64,000 nucleotides of DNA from Croceicoccus naphthovorans. GTDB taxonomy: Bacteria; Pseudomonadota; Alphaproteobacteria; Sphingomonadales; Sphingomonadaceae. Position numbers and translations under genes: made by a program. The notes beneath the pieces are model-generated. The model saw nothing but the letters and a program-made list of their open reading frames with translations, ran no database searches and was not told the origin of the DNA. The stretch is taken from assembly GCF_001028705.1 (NCBI RefSeq), contig NZ_CP011770.1, positions 809,501 through 873,500 of the forward strand, given 5' to 3'. Shown piece by piece: positions 62,453 through 64,000 of this stretch (its first letter is position 1; every line of letters starts with the position of its first letter).

Positions 62453-62719
62453 TCAGAACTTTTTTGCCAGAAGATCCTTCAACGCGGCCTGGTCCAACAT
62501 GGCATCGGCGAGCAACCGCTTCAGCTTCGCGTTCTCGCTCTCGAGCTCCTTCAGTCGGCGGGCATCGGACACCTCCAGCCCGCCATACTTCGACTTCCAG
62601 TTGTAGATCGTCGCTTCCGACACTCCGTGTCGCCGGGCCAGGTCAGCGGTCTTCGCACCCGCCTCAGCCTCCTTCAGCACACCGATGATCTGCTCTTCGG
62701 AAAACCTCGTTCTCTTCAT
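62453..62719 (-). CDS. IS3-family OrfA
   Basis: 88 residues with helix-turn-helix ([20 protein letters not shown]) and leucine zipper ([20 protein letters not shown]). Ends at the slippery AAAAAAG where -1 frameshifting leads to OrfAB ([20 protein letters not shown]). Confidence 0.92.
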   Translation of the reverse strand: MKRTRFSEEQIIGVLKEAEAGAKTADLARRHGVSEATIYNWKSKYGGLEVSDARRLKELESENAKLKRLLADAMLDQAALKDLLAKKF

Positions 62720-62785
62720 CTCGTCCGTCCTTCTGTAAGGGCCGGACTCTAATCCAAATTGGAGGAAAATCAGGGGGTCACGTCA

Positions 62786-63708
62786 TGACTTTTTGAGTCC
62801 CTCCCGTCGCCGTGAGGCGATCGAGCAGATCCGTCGCGCGTTGCCGGTATCGGAGCGACGGACCTGCCGTGTTCTGGGCCAGCATCGTTCGACACAGCGC
62901 CATCCACCGAAGGATGATGCCGACGAGCGGCGGCTAACAGCCGACATCATCGCGCTGGCCAAGGACTATGGCCGGTATGGCTATCGCCGCATCCATGTCT
63001 TGCTGGGCCAGGCGGGCTGGCAGGTCAGCCTGTCAGTGGTTGAGCGTATCTGGCGGCGGGAGGGTCTTAAAGTGCCGAAGCGGCAACCGAAACGGCGGCG
63101 GCTCTGGCTCGGCGACGGATCGTGCATCCGGCTGCGCCCGGAGCATCGCGGGCATGTGTGGTCCTACGACTTCGTCGAGGATCAGACGCACAACGGTCGC
63201 AAGTTCCGAATGCTCAACATTATCGACGAGTTCAGCCGGGAATGCCTGGCGATGGTGCCGCTGCGGCGCTTCCGGTCGAACGACGTGATTGACGTGCTGA
63301 CCGATCTGTTCATCGAGCATGGGCCGCCCGAGCATATCAGATCCGATAACGGCCCCGAGTTCGTCGCTAATGCGGTGCGCGAGTGGCTCGGCAGGCTTGG
63401 CGTCATTACCCTCTATATCGAGCCCGGCAGCCCATGGGAGAACGGCTATATCGAAAGCTTCAATGCCCGTCTGCGAGATGAACTGCTCAACGGCGAAATC
63501 TTCTACAGCCTTGAGGAGGTGCGGATCGTCACCGGCTGGTGGCGCGATCATTACAACCGAGCACGGCCCCACAGCAGTCTCGGATATCGACCACCGGCCC
63601 CGGAGACGATCAAGATGCCAGCCTGGCCGCTCGGCTCCGCTACGCTCCGCCTCCCGCCCACGCTGGCATCAGAGGCGCAGATCAACTAACTACACAACCG
63701 GACCAGTC
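62786..63708 (+). mobile_element. Second IS3-family element, 5' end lost
   Basis: Only the OrfB part is left, starting at DFLSPSRRREAIE directly after the first IS. The right end is placed at about 63,708 from the terminal-repeat-like CCGGACCAGTCA. Its orfA is absent on both sides of the first IS, so a deletion accompanied the junction. Confidence 0.75.
62793..63689 (+). CDS. IS3-family OrfB transposase (truncated element)
   Basis: 298 residues as read; DDE motifs SYDFVEDQTHNGRKFRMLNI, IRSDNGPEFVANAVREW and GYIESFNARLRDELLNGEIF. No native start because OrfA and the frameshift junction are gone. Confidence 0.85.
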   Translation: MSPSRRREAIEQIRRALPVSERRTCRVLGQHRSTQRHPPKDDADERRLTADIIALAKDYGRYGYRRIHVLLGQAGWQVSLSVVERIWRREGLKVPKRQPKRRRLWLGDGSCIRLRPEHRGHVWSYDFVEDQTHNGRKFRMLNIIDEFSRECLAMVPLRRFRSNDVIDVLTDLFIEHGPPEHIRSDNGPEFVANAVREWLGRLGVITLYIEPGSPWENGYIESFNARLRDELLNGEIFYSLEEVRIVTGWWRDHYNRARPHSSLGYRPPAPETIKMPAWPLGSATLRLPPTLASEAQIN

Positions 63709-63718
63709 ATTGCGGGCA

Positions 63719-64000
63719 GTCCAGCTGGAGAAGCTGGCGAACTGCTGGAACGCCAAACATGCCAACGCGCTCTACATCACCTTCGACAAGCGGGACGGCG
63801 AGGATGATGTTACCGAATACCGCTATGCCGACCAGTGGCTGCAGGGCAGGGGCACCGATGTCTGGCGCCTGCTGCGCGCGATCGATCGCGGTATCGTGTT
63901 CTACGATCCGGCCGACACGATCTACGCCGACGGACGGCCCAAGGTACGTTCGCAATGGCGGGTCAACTCGGCGAAACTGCCAGAGGCGATGCAGCTGCTC
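63719..64000 (+). CDS. Unidentified protein, open at the window end
   Basis: The frame reads VQLEKLANCWNAKHANALYI, ... EYRYADQWLQGRGTDVWRLL, RAIDRGIVFYDPADTIYADG, RPKVRSQWRVNS and continues beyond the edge. It probably belongs to a gene cut on its 5' side by the IS. The GRPKVRSQWRVNS segment vaguely recalls restriction endonucleases of the MvaI/BcnI type, but I am not sure enough to name it. Confidence 0.5.

Larger units (their letters stand above)
61516..62785 (-). mobile_element. IS3-family element (IS407-like), intact
   Basis: Inverted ends TGACGTGACCCCC (61,516-61,528) and its complement at 62,773-62,785. The palindrome CATG at both borders may be the target duplication, which makes the exact ends ambiguous by two bases. 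Carries orfA and orfB with an A6G slippage site. Confidence 0.88.

Overview
The window comes from a GC-rich alphaproteobacterium, most likely a member of the Sphingomonadales. The evidence is the serC-serA-hisZ-purA neighbourhood, the codon use and the families present; no rRNA or species marker is in the window. Three blocks follow one another. Bases 1-15,139 are ordinary chromosome: the 3' part of an Anbu proteasome-like operon (alpha-E, transglutaminase, Anbu), a LuxR-type response regulator, a GDT1-type cation exporter, secreted Sel1-like and extensin-like proteins, the serine genes serC and serA, hisZ, an aldo/keto reductase, an esterase, purA, a winged-helix protein and tRNA-Ser(GGA).

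Bases 15,140 to about 32,430 are an integrated element built from a T7-like (Autographiviridae-type) temperate podovirus, almost entirely on the minus strand. Read in its own direction (right to left) it holds: a 5'-truncated HNH endonuclease, nested Rz/Rz1 spanins, small genes, a T7 gp6-type exonuclease, a terminator, a tail-fibre N-terminal fragment running in frame into a T7 gp19-type large terminase, a secreted HExxH protein, a non-coding stretch that resembles T7 genome ends, a structured leader, about twenty very small tightly packed early genes, and a tyrosine integrase next to the tRNA. RNA polymerase, primase-helicase, DNA polymerase, portal, scaffold, capsid and tail genes are absent, and no attR is visible. 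A frameshifted IS66-family element with a perfect 8-bp target duplication (27,717-30,815) interrupts one tiny phage gene. A dyad motif of the form TCAYG-N4-CATGA, usually followed 17 nt later by another TCAYG, sits in at least seven gaps of the early region. It looks like a multi-operator (stoperator-like) control system and is the most interesting signal here.

Bases 32,430 to 61,500 form an accessory stress island: DegP/HtrA-like protease, two Hsp20 genes, groES-groEL with RpoH-like promoters, usg, a TonB-receptor remnant, an exonuclease, a cysJ-cysI(frameshifted)-metB operon, MarR regulator, ClC channel, TRIC-like channel, LysR regulator, SMR pump, 1-Cys peroxiredoxin, beta-carbonic anhydrase, EamA exporter, MreB paralogue, an Rnk-like protein, and a nitrosative-stress cluster (flavohaemoglobin, DUF1971, truncated haemoglobin, NsrR-like regulator with operator sites, HPP-type putative nitrite transporter). 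Bases 61,500-63,708 hold an intact IS3-family element abutting a 5'-truncated second IS3 element; the first sits in an AhpD-like gene fragment. The window ends inside an unidentified reading frame. Family calls rest on recognised motifs and recalled family sequences; no database search was run.
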